Shown here: one piece after another, positions 1 to 6,463 of the stretch
Layout: the number at the start of each line of letters is the position of its first letter
Numbering within the stretch: position 1 is the first letter of the stretch
Assembly (NCBI GenBank): GCA_025999935.1
Contig: BNXY01000085.1
Location: 1-7,217 of the forward strand
Source of the DNA: Bacteroidia bacterium
Lineage (GTDB): Bacteria; Bacteroidota; Bacteroidia; Bacteroidales; Azobacteroidaceae
Direction: 5' to 3'
DNA: 7,217 nucleotides
Program-made: the position numbers and the translations under genes
Notes under the pieces: model-generated
What the model was told of the DNA's origin: nothing
The model's input: only the letters and a program-made list of their open reading frames with translations
Databases searched by the model: none

Positions 1-3000
1 CTTCTCCCACAGTGTTGATACCAATAGCAGCAGCATTAGGCAATTCAGCTCTTTCCCAAATGGTGTTTGACAATGGCAAACCTAACAATTTGTTTGCTGC
101 CAACCAGTCCGGAGCAATAAATACTTCACTACAATCAACAGTTCTTATGTGGAAATTGTAAGTAAAGCGGGTAGCTTTTGATTTATCTACAGTTGCCAAG
201 ATATAATTGGATTGTTGCGACAATACACCATAAGCCGGTTGTCCGCCTGTTAACACTTTAGCAATAGTATTTCCATAATACGTCTTTTCGTCATACGCCG
301 GATAAATGTTCTTGTTATCAACATCAGTAGTTGTAACAATTCTATAGCCTGTTCCTCTAATATACTCGTATGTATGTTCCGGAATATAGAAATAAATCAA
401 GAAGTTGTTTTCAAGTTTATCCCCTACCAACGGTTGATAGAATCGAACCGGAGTTGCATTGGCTTCAATGGTGTTTTGGAAAGAGAATCCAAGTTTCAAT
501 TTGTTGTCCACAGCAGTAGGAGCAATGGTATCATAAACCAAATATTTATTACCGTATTTGATGATCGCCCATTTATAGGTGTCGCCATACAAATAGTCGC
601 CGGAATTAACGGCAGATCCGGTACCCCATTGAGCATCTATTGCTTCTTGAACTTGTGCTTGATAGTTTGTTTTTTCAATCGGAATGATTGACAGACGGTT
701 TGCTTCCGCTTTTTCATACAAACGAGCTACGTCAATGCCGTATTCATTGAGTTCAGATGCTAAGAACAATCCGTTTCCTACAACAGGAGCTTCCAAAAGG
801 TCATAATTGCTATCCAATAACAAGAATGCGCTCAAAGAATCCTGTTTAACAGAACCATCTTTGTACTGCGGGTCATTGGTGTTGATTACGCCATTGCTAA
901 GTTCGCCGGTATAAGAGTCGGCAAAAGTAGGAACGTAATAGATTTCTTCCAATTGTGCTACCAAACCATGACATATAGGATTTGCAATTGCTTTAACCTC
1001 AGTCGCAGTGTATTGATCAAAATACAGAGCGGTTTTCTTTTGTAAATAACGTCCGTCAAACCACTTATCTGCTCTGATAACACCGGCAGTGGTAAGGCTG
1101 TCTTTGTTCGCTCTATAAGGACCGTATCCCCATGTAGAGGTTCCTAAATCCGGACTGTAGGGAGTAGTAGTCCATTTTCCATAATCTTGATATCTTTCGA
1201 TACTTGATGGCACGATTTCTGGAGTTTCGTTAAGCGTAATATCAAAATTTGCATGATTCAATCTTAAGAAGAAAGCGTCAACAGAAACGGCAGGATTCTG
1301 CGCAAAATATTTATGCCCGCCTTTCAATTGATAAGTTGACCATACGTTCAATGTGCCTGGGAAACTAGCAGGTGTACCATTCGTATCATACCAAGAAGTA
1401 TTGAACTTACTTAGCACTTCGGTTGTTGCAATTTCATTTTTGGTCAAATCACCGCCTGCTAAAGGACGTGCCGCCAAGATAGGAGATCCTGCTGTTGTAT
1501 AATCATTGTATTGCAAAGTATCGCCCAATTCATTAACGATTACATAACCTATCAAATCTTTTGCCGCATTGTACTGTTTGATAAATTCCCAATGAGCCGC
1601 CATATTTACAGAGTCGTAAGGATTGTTACTCCAATAGTCTCTCAAATAAGGATCCGGAGTACCGGTTAATTTTTTATCCTTATATGCTTTCAATTGATCA
1701 TAAGAATAGTTCTTACCATCAGCATATTGTCTCAGTTTTTCTTTCGGAACAATAAACAATTGCTTTTCATCACTACCCGTAGAAGTCGTAATAATAGCGC
1801 CATCTACAAATTGAGTAGAAAGCACATATTCCGTATCAGCCTTTTTTTGGTAGTTCGGTTCATGTGCGGCTGGATAATCATCCAAGTTCGGGAATACACG
1901 AATGAAATAGTAGCGTTGTTCAGCTATATCGTTAATACGTGTCTGCGGTGTGAATGTGTACCAGTTAAGAGCTTGTGAAGTATAATCCGAAGTAGTTTGA
2001 ATCTTATTAGGAGCAGTTCCCAAATAAGGAGCGGTATCAGCGGTAGCGCCGCTGGTTAATTTACCATTCCACAAATTAATTTGTGTGCCCCAAGCTTGAT
2101 TCGGTTGAGCAGAGCCAGCACCGGCTACAAATTCAATATTTCTGTCATTGTAAAGAAGAACAGAGTTCGGCAGAACGTTAGCACGTTGCGGTTCTTTAGC
2201 TTCGCCATATCTCCAGAAATAGGATGCAGCAGGATACAAGGTATAACTACCATCATCGTTAATCCAGATAGCAAATTTCTGCAAACTGGTGTATTTTGCT
2301 AAAGAATCGGCAGGAGCAGTACCATAAGTAAAAGCGTCGCGTCTGGTATAAGTATTAAATGAAGTTCCGGTATATTCATAGTATGTACCGTATTTTCTTA
2401 CTTCCAATTTGTTGGCATAACCACCATCCAATTCACTTTGGGTAGCCAATTTGTTTTGCCTACTAACAGACAATACCAAACAAGAATCTTCCGGAGAAGC
2501 AAAAGTAAACAAAGGAATAACATCGCCATTAGTAGTACCTTTCTGCGTTCCTAAATTACTAGTCCAAGAAGTAGCATAACGTGTACCTGTCAAGTTTAAA
2601 TCAGATCCTACGGCTGTACCTGAATATGACGGATCAGAAACATAGTCAACTTGATTTACTGAAAATACTGACCATGATTTGCTACTAGCCGGAAGATTGT
2701 TGTCCTTCGTAGGTATAGCTTCATAAGCTTTAACGGTATTACCCAAAGCATTACTAAATATTTCAACGTACGTTTTAGCAGGATCTCTGAAATCAGCTGC
2801 TGTAGCCCAACGGCCGGAAATTGCTTCTAACTCAATATACAAAGGCCAATACGTTCCAGCAGCTGCTGCTGTGTACTGTGCATAAGTTAGCAAGGAGAGT
2901 CTTCCAGCAGCATCTTGAACGACAATCAATAAGTTATTGTCATTATAGGTACCAGATGCCTGAACGGCCAAGTAACCATAAGTATTAGCCCCCAACGGAT

Positions 3001-3385
3001 TAGATACGTGAGAGTTAATCGTTGCATCTGTAAACGGAACAAACCTTGAATAAGTGTTACCCGTTCCATGAGACAAACTAAGTGTTTTAGTAACACTTCC
3101 AGTGACATAGGTAAACGTCAAATAGTTTACATCCGGATTCGTAACGGTAATTTTTTCGTATTCCGAAAAACCCGGTGCTCCGGAAACATACCTAAATGAG
3201 TCTACGGCAGGAACGTAAACCAATTTACCATCAAAGGGCACTGCCGGAGCAGCATTTGCAGTATACTGAGTTACCGCATTGGCCTTAGTGGCATGAACCC
3301 AAAATTTTCCCGACGATTGGGCAAAGGCGCTAAAATTCGCCAAGGCCACAAAAGCCAAAAGTAAAGTAAATAATTTTCTTTTCAT
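1..3385 (-). CDS. Very large exported protein of unknown function (C-terminus beyond window)
   Basis: I checked this frame codon by codon: it is open from the ATG at 3385 to the left edge, 1128 codons with no stop, so it is one partial gene. The N-terminus is a textbook signal peptide: MKRK, then a hydrophobic stretch (residues 5-18), then SAFA before Gln23, with signal peptidase I cleavage expected after Ala22. The protein is therefore exported. I see no further membrane segment. The mature part is rich in Tyr, Thr, Asn, Ala and Gly and has only three cysteines (302, 805, 1085). That composition suggests a beta-rich extracellular or cell-surface protein. I recognise no catalytic motif. The style recalls the large secreted Bacteroidales proteins annotated with DUF6383, but that is from memory and the C-terminus, where a sorting domain would lie, is missing. 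It is divergent from the recombinase operon. No Shine-Dalgarno is visible; the start is preceded by a run of nine T. Confidence is high for a gene and low for any function. Confidence 0.9.
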   Translation of the reverse strand, partial: MKRKLFTLLLAFVALANFSAFAQSSGKFWVHATKANAVTQYTANAAPAVPFDGKLVYVPAVDSFRYVSGAPGFSEYEKITVTNPDVNYLTFTYVTGSVTKTLSLSHGTGNTYSRFVPFTDATINSHVSNPLGANTYGYLAVQASGTYNDNNLLIVVQDAAGRLSLLTYAQYTAAAAGTYWPLYIELEAISGRWATAADFRDPAKTYVEIFSNALGNTVKAYEAIPTKDNNLPASSKSWSVFSVNQVDYVSDPSYSGTAVGSDLNLTGTRYATSWTSNLGTQKGTTNGDVIPLFTFASPEDSCLVLSVSRQNKLATQSELDGGYANKLEVRKYGTYYEYTGTSFNTYTRRDAFTYGTAPADSLAKYTSLQKFAIWINDDGSYTLYPAASYFWRYGEAKEPQRANVLPNSVLLYNDRNIEFVAGAGSAQPNQAWGTQINLWNGKLTSGATADTAPYLGTAPNKIQTTSDYTSQALNWYTFTPQTRINDIAEQRYYFIRVFPNLDDYPAAHEPNYQKKADTEYVLSTQFVDGAIITTSTGSDEKQLFIVPKEKLRQYADGKNYSYDQLKAYKDKKLTGTPDPYLRDYWSNNPYDSVNMAAHWEFIKQYNAAKDLIGYVIVNELGDTLQYNDYTTAGSPILAARPLAGGDLTKNEIATTEVLSKFNTSWYDTNGTPASFPGTLNVWSTYQLKGGHKYFAQNPAVSVDAFFLRLNHANFDITLNETPEIVPSSIERYQDYGKWTTTPYSPDLGTSTWGYGPYRANKDSLTTAGVIRADKWFDGRYLQKKTALYFDQYTATEVKAIANPICHGLVAQLEEIYYVPTFADSYTGELSNGVINTNDPQYKDGSVKQDSLSAFLLLDSNYDLLEAPVVGNGLFLASELNEYGIDVARLYEKAEANRLSIIPIEKTNYQAQVQEAIDAQWGTGSAVNSGDYLYGDTYKWAIIKYGNKYLVYDTIAPTAVDNKLKLGFSFQNTIEANATPVRFYQPLVGDKLENNFLIYFYIPEHTYEYIRGTGYRIVTTTDVDNKNIYPAYDEKTYYGNTIAKVLTGGQPAYGVLSQQSNYILATVDKSKATRFTYNFHIRTVDCSEVFIAPDWLAANKLLGLPLSNTIWERAELPNAAAIGINTVGE

Positions 3386-3455
3386 AAAAAAAAATTTAAT
3401 TAATAATAAAATAAAAAAATATATAAATCTCGTTTAATTTCTATTGTATTTAGCT

Positions 3456-3486
3456 ATATTGCGTTAAAAATTCGTAATATTGCGTT
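3456..3486. repeat. Direct repeat ATATTGCGTT x2, 21-bp period
   Basis: ATATTGCGTT occurs exactly at 3456-3465 and 3477-3486, start to start 21 bp, which is two turns of B-form DNA. Both copies would face the same side of the helix. They lie 70-100 bp upstream of the start of the exported-protein gene, inside or near its likely leader or promoter. This is what a pair of operator or recombinase arm sites would look like. Chance is possible for a 10-mer in AT-rich DNA, but the phasing and the GC-containing core make it worth noting. Confidence 0.45.
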
Positions 3487-3580
3487 GTACCCGAAATTAA
3501 TGGCGCAAATAAACAACCCCTATTTATAATAAATGGAAACAACGTATAAATTAATTGATTATTAGTAAATTACATATAGG

Positions 3581-3600
3581 CATAGCATCTTCCGGCTATG
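3581..3600. repeat. Inverted repeat CATAGC - 8 bp - GCTATG
   Basis: A perfect 6-bp inverted repeat (3581-3586 and 3595-3600) flanks the 8-bp spacer ATCTTCCG. It sits close to the middle of the divergent intergenic region and is one of its few GC-containing stretches. No T-run follows on either strand, so a terminator is unlikely. Two short inverted half-sites around a 6-8 bp spacer is the geometry of a tyrosine-recombinase core site, and it is also that of a dimeric repressor operator. The sequence alone does not decide between these. Confidence 0.4.
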
Positions 3601-3640
3601 GGGCGAAAAGGACTAAAATAACGATAATATATCAGGTTTT

Positions 3641-3660
3641 CGTTACTTATCCGTTACCTT
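3641..3660 (+). repeat. 20-bp imperfect direct repeat, copy A
   Basis: Copy A reads CGTTACTTATCCGTTACCTT and matches copy B (3728-3747) at 16 of 20 positions, including the first nine. It is built from two CGTTAC hexamers 11 bp apart (3641 and 3652), about one helical turn. It lies about 130-150 bp upstream of the first recombinase. Candidate roles are an arm-type binding site for one of the recombinases or an operator controlling them. Confidence 0.5.
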
Positions 3661-3727
3661 AAAAATGATATAAATATCTTATTTTCAGTAATATATATTA
3701 TATAGAAGCAGTAGCATAGGATAATTC

Positions 3728-3747
3728 CGTTACTTAATCGTTTCCTA
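3728..3747 (+). repeat. 20-bp imperfect direct repeat, copy B
   Basis: Copy B reads CGTTACTTAATCGTTTCCTA. It keeps the internal layout of copy A: CGTTAC at 3728, then CGTTTC 11 bp later at 3739. The copies are 87 bp apart in the same orientation. Copy B is flanked by a short inverted repeat, ATAGGA (3716-3721) and TCCTAT (3743-3748). It ends 45 bp before the recombinase start codon, where a bound protein could affect transcription of the operon. Confidence 0.5.
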
Positions 3748-3792
3748 TTTGTTATACAATCAATAAGTATTAAAATTTTAAATTATTTATAA

Positions 3793-5019
3793 ATGAAACA
3801 TACATTAAAGGTATCATTCTACCTAAAAAAGAATCAAATGAAACCGGATGGATTATGCCCTGTAATGGGACGAATCATTGTTGATAAAACCATGGCGCAA
3901 TTCAGCGTTAAAACCGATGCGCCGCTTGCCCTTTGGAATACGCTCTCCGGACAGGCAATGGGCAAAAGCGCCCAAGCAACGGAACTAAACCAAAAATTAA
4001 ATAAAATTGTCCAAAACATCAATTGCCACTACCGGAGACTACTGCAAACGCATGAAACGCTTACCGCCGAACAACTGAGAACGGCTTCTCAAGGCATCGC
4101 TTCCGAACAGGAAACATTAATAAAATATTTCACACAATATATCGAGGCATTCAAAAAACGTGTGGGCCTTATCCGTAAACCGGCAACCCTGTTTGATCTG
4201 CAAAATGCTTTGCGGCATCTAAGCAATTTTATCCGTAAAAAATACAAGCTTACCGACATCCCTTTCTGTTCGCTAAATTTCTCTTTTATAGAATCGTATG
4301 ATTTCTATTTACGAGTCGAACTACAACTCAAACCCAATACAATCTTAGCCATCACAAGTAAATTACGCCGAATGGCAAACCATGCATTCAACGAGGGAAT
4401 TATTGCCTGCGACCCATTCTGCGGTTATGCACCCCAACGCCCGAAACCGGAACAAAAATACCTTACCCGCACCGAATTGAACAAAATTATGACCACGCCC
4501 CTCGACCGCCCAAACCGCTATTTAATCCGGGATATGTTCATCTTCTCCTGCTTTACGGGATTGGGATACAGAGACATGTATAACCTGACCGAAAAAAATA
4601 TCATCCCTGCCAACGACGGCGTGCTGTGGATAAAAGCCAATCGACAGAAAACAGGCGCTCTATGCTGTATCCCGCTAATGGATATCCCTTTGAAAATTAT
4701 CGGGAAATACAGCGGATTAACCAAAAACGGAAAATTGTTTCCCATGATCAGCAACGAAAAAACAAACAAAAACTTGAGAAAAATCGGGGAAATTTGCGGA
4801 TTGGAACGGCGACTGACTTTCCATGCCGGACGACATACTTACGCCAGTGAAATTACCCTCTCGCAGGGCGTTCCAATCGAAAGCGTAAGCAGCATGCTCG
4901 GACACAGCGATTTACGATCTACCCGCATCTATGCAAAGATTACCAATGAAAAAATGAACGAGGACATGAAAAAACTCGAAATGAGAATAAAAGGAAAATA
5001 TCAATTAACTCAAATTTAA
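3793..5019 (+). CDS. Tyrosine recombinase / site-specific integrase (first of a tandem pair)
   Basis: The 408-residue product is a cytoplasmic DNA-binding enzyme that cuts and rejoins DNA through a covalent 3'-phosphotyrosine. The length is normal for Bacteroidetes integrases. Domains: N-terminal arm-type DNA-binding region (about residues 4-90, with FYLKKN and VMGRI typical of the family), SAM-like core-binding domain (about 108-215), and catalytic domain (about 222-395). Active-site residues visible are Lys286 (RQKTG), His344 and Arg347 (TFHAGRH), His371 (LGH) and the nucleophile Tyr380 (RIYAKI). The usual first arginine of TGLR is Gly258; Arg246, 12 residues upstream, or Arg260 may substitute, as proposed for IntDOT-like enzymes. 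All other key residues are present, so the enzyme looks active. The ATG follows an AT-rich leader with no Shine-Dalgarno. It is followed after 6 bp by a paralogue, so the two are probably co-transcribed. Integrase versus promoter-inverting recombinase cannot be decided from the protein alone. Confidence 0.95.
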   Translation: MKHTLKVSFYLKKNQMKPDGLCPVMGRIIVDKTMAQFSVKTDAPLALWNTLSGQAMGKSAQATELNQKLNKIVQNINCHYRRLLQTHETLTAEQLRTASQGIASEQETLIKYFTQYIEAFKKRVGLIRKPATLFDLQNALRHLSNFIRKKYKLTDIPFCSLNFSFIESYDFYLRVELQLKPNTILAITSKLRRMANHAFNEGIIACDPFCGYAPQRPKPEQKYLTRTELNKIMTTPLDRPNRYLIRDMFIFSCFTGLGYRDMYNLTEKNIIPANDGVLWIKANRQKTGALCCIPLMDIPLKIIGKYSGLTKNGKLFPMISNEKTNKNLRKIGEICGLERRLTFHAGRHTYASEITLSQGVPIESVSSMLGHSDLRSTRIYAKITNEKMNEDMKKLEMRIKGKYQLTQI

Positions 5020-5025
5020 ATCATT

Positions 5026-6279
5026 ATGAAAGATAAAAAACGGCATAGCACATTTGCCGTATATTTTTATATCAACAAACATAAAATCAAGAAAAACGGA
5101 CGATGCACCATCATGGGCAGAATAAGTATCAATGCGGGAATCGCCCGGTTCAGTACGAAAATCGATATTCAACCCGATGCCTGGGATGTAAAAAACGGCA
5201 AAGTAAACGGGAAAAAACGGCAAACAACCAAAATAAACCCCACACTTGACCTGCTTGCACGTAAAATCAGCTTCCACTATGAAGATATCTTGGAAAAACA
5301 AGGCTATGTCACGGCTGAATTGGTAAAAAACGTCCTGAACGGCATCGGCGAAAAACCCGATACCCTGCTGAAATTGTTTGCCGAACACAACGAAGAATTT
5401 AAATCTCGAATCGGAATAAACCGAGTAAAAACCACCTATTATTTATATACGCTTTCCTACCGTCATCTCGCCGCTTTTATCCGCCAAAAATACACAACAA
5501 ACGATATCGCCCTCCGGAAACTCAACCCTTCTTTCATTGATGCCTACGATTTTTATCTGCGGATCGAAAAACAAATGGCGCAAAACTCTATTGCCATTCA
5601 TATCATTATTCTTAAAAAAATGATCAAAAGAGCCATCCGGCAAGGTACGCTGAAAAGCAATCCTTTTTACGCTTATGCGCTCGAACAACCCGAAAAAAAA
5701 TGCCGCCATCTGAAAGCGGACGACATAGAAAAAATCATGCAAGTACACATTCCATCCAAGCGGGTATGCCACACCCGCGACATGTTTGTATTCTCCTGCT
5801 TTACCGGTTTGGCGTACCGCGATTTACGCAATCTGTCGGAAAAACACCTCCAAACCGGAGAAGACGGCGGCAAATGGCTCTGTTTCAAACGACAAAAAAC
5901 AAATACCATTTGCAATGTCCGGCTCTTGGAAATTCCCCGCTTGATTATCGAAAAATATCGCAATGAACGAAAATCCGACAAGTTATTCAACACCGTAACT
6001 TTCTCCTGCCTAAGCGACAACCTGAAAAAAATAAGCCAACTCTGCCGCATCGAACCCATTACCTTCCATCAGGCCAGACACAATTTCGGCACCCACATCA
6101 CGCTATCGCAAGGAGTCCCAATAGAAACCGTCAGCAAAATGATGGGACACCATTCGATTACAACCACCCAGATTTACGCAAAAATTACCAACCAAAAAGT
6201 AAATGAAGACATGAAACAATTAGCGGAACGCCTTACCGGCCGCTACACCGTTTTTGAGGATGCAAAAGAAGCCCGATAA
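5026..6279 (+). CDS. Tyrosine recombinase / site-specific integrase (second of a tandem pair)
   Basis: This 417-residue protein is a paralogue of its upstream neighbour and aligns with it from end to end without large gaps. It has the same architecture: arm-type DNA-binding region (about 9-92), SAM-like core-binding domain (about 112-220) and catalytic domain (about 227-400). Catalytic residues seen are Lys291 (RQKT), His348 and Arg351 (TFHQARH), His375 (MGHH) and Tyr384 (QIYAKI). The first arginine of TGLR is again missing (Ala263 in TGLAYRD), with Arg251 in the same upstream position as Arg246 of the partner. The pair share a nearly identical tail (IYAKITN, then NEDMK), whereas the N-terminal and core-binding parts differ more, so the two may bind different sites or act as a hetero-complex. 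The gap to the first gene is only 6 bp, which suggests one transcript and possibly translational coupling. A hairpin follows the stop codon by 15 bp. Confidence 0.95.
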   Translation: MKDKKRHSTFAVYFYINKHKIKKNGRCTIMGRISINAGIARFSTKIDIQPDAWDVKNGKVNGKKRQTTKINPTLDLLARKISFHYEDILEKQGYVTAELVKNVLNGIGEKPDTLLKLFAEHNEEFKSRIGINRVKTTYYLYTLSYRHLAAFIRQKYTTNDIALRKLNPSFIDAYDFYLRIEKQMAQNSIAIHIIILKKMIKRAIRQGTLKSNPFYAYALEQPEKKCRHLKADDIEKIMQVHIPSKRVCHTRDMFVFSCFTGLAYRDLRNLSEKHLQTGEDGGKWLCFKRQKTNTICNVRLLEIPRLIIEKYRNERKSDKLFNTVTFSCLSDNLKKISQLCRIEPITFHQARHNFGTHITLSQGVPIETVSKMMGHHSITTTQIYAKITNQKVNEDMKQLAERLTGRYTVFEDAKEAR

Positions 6280-6294
6280 ATTAAATAAAATTAC

Positions 6295-6329
6295 CCCCGT
6301 CATTTCGAGCCTAGCTACCAATGACGGGG
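6295..6329 (+). terminator. 10-bp-stem hairpin after recombinase operon; likely terminator or palindromic repeat remnant
   Basis: CCCCGTCATT (6295-6304) and AATGACGGGG (6320-6329) form a perfect 10-bp stem around a 15-nt loop. It begins 15 bp after the stop codon of the second recombinase and is followed by an A/T stretch (ATTATTATTTATTT) rather than a pure T-run. It could therefore terminate transcription, probably in both directions with moderate strength. The left arm and loop (CCGTCATTTCGAGC) resemble a dispersed palindromic repeat common in Bacteroidota genomes that starts CGTCATTTCGAGC. This may be a degraded copy of that repeat, an assignment made from memory. Confidence 0.65.
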
Positions 6330-6369
6330 CGCTAAATTATTATTTATTTCCAAAAAAATCCATTTCCTT

Positions 6370-6400
6370 TTTGGTTTTTCAAAAATTCTCGTTATATTTG
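6370..6400 (+). promoter_or_regulatory. Bacteroidetes-type promoter of the Rpn nuclease gene
   Basis: A -33 element TTTG (6370-6373) and a -7 element TATATTTG (6393-6400, perfect fit to TAnnTTTG) are separated by 19 bp, the classical spacing for the primary sigma factor of Bacteroides. Transcription should start about 5-8 bp downstream, near 6405-6408, leaving a leader of roughly 57 nt before the ATG at 6464. The leader contains a weak 6-bp stem (CCTTAT 6413-6418 with ATAGGG 6423-6428, one G-T pair, TGCG loop). It has no Shine-Dalgarno and is A-rich just before the start, as is usual in this phylum. The promoter separates this gene from the recombinase operon. Confidence 0.8.
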
Positions 6401-6463
6401 CATCAAATTATGCCTTATTGCGATAGGGTATCAGCATTATCAACAAAACCAAAAATTAACTAA

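Larger units (their letters stand above)
3386..3792. promoter_or_regulatory. AT-rich divergent intergenic control region with repeats
   Basis: This 407-bp region separates two divergently transcribed units, so it must hold the promoters of both the exported protein and the recombinases. No perfect Bacteroidetes promoter is visible. For the minus-strand gene the best candidates are TAATTTCG (3492-3499, 5 of 6 fixed bases of TAnnTTTG) and TTTATTTG (3506-3513, also 5 of 6, with a weak TTTC at 3535-3538 giving a 21-bp spacer). For the plus-strand operon a TTTG lies at 3748-3751, but no good -7 box follows. The word CGTT occurs seven times on the plus strand (3431, 3462, 3483, 3641, 3652, 3728, 3739), and its complement AACG only twice. 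The only small open frame I noticed is a 9-codon one at 3500-3529, with no supporting evidence. Confidence 0.6.

Noticed and set aside
374..2302. Three plus-strand open frames (374-691, 1694-1978, 2081-2302) inside the exported-protein gene
   Set aside because: They lie antisense to a verified 1128-codon frame with a signal peptide, and their translations show no family features. They are shadows.
2926..3108. Minus-strand 60-codon frame
   Set aside because: It is out of frame within the large minus-strand gene and has no independent support.
3500..3529. Nine-codon open frame (MAQINNPYL) in the intergenic region
   Set aside because: It has no ribosome-binding signal or placement as a leader peptide, and such frames are expected by chance.
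3690..3699. AT-only palindromes such as AATATATATT and GATATAAATATC (3667-3678)
   Set aside because: They are low complexity and expected in AT-rich intergenic DNA.
3443..3764. Short inverted pairs that could bound an invertible segment: ATTGTAT (3443-3449) with ATACAAT (3754-3760), and ATTGATT (3554-3560) with AATCAAT (3758-3764)
   Set aside because: They are only 7 bp, AT-rich and not extendable. Pairs like these are expected by chance in 400 bp of this composition.
5005..6059. Minus-strand frames of 109-128 codons opposite the second recombinase
   Set aside because: They are antisense to a well-supported recombinase with intact catalytic residues, and their predicted proteins resemble nothing.
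6254..6463. Plus-strand 69-codon frame overlapping the end of the second recombinase
   Set aside because: It runs through the hairpin and the promoter of the Rpn gene, so it is non-coding by context.
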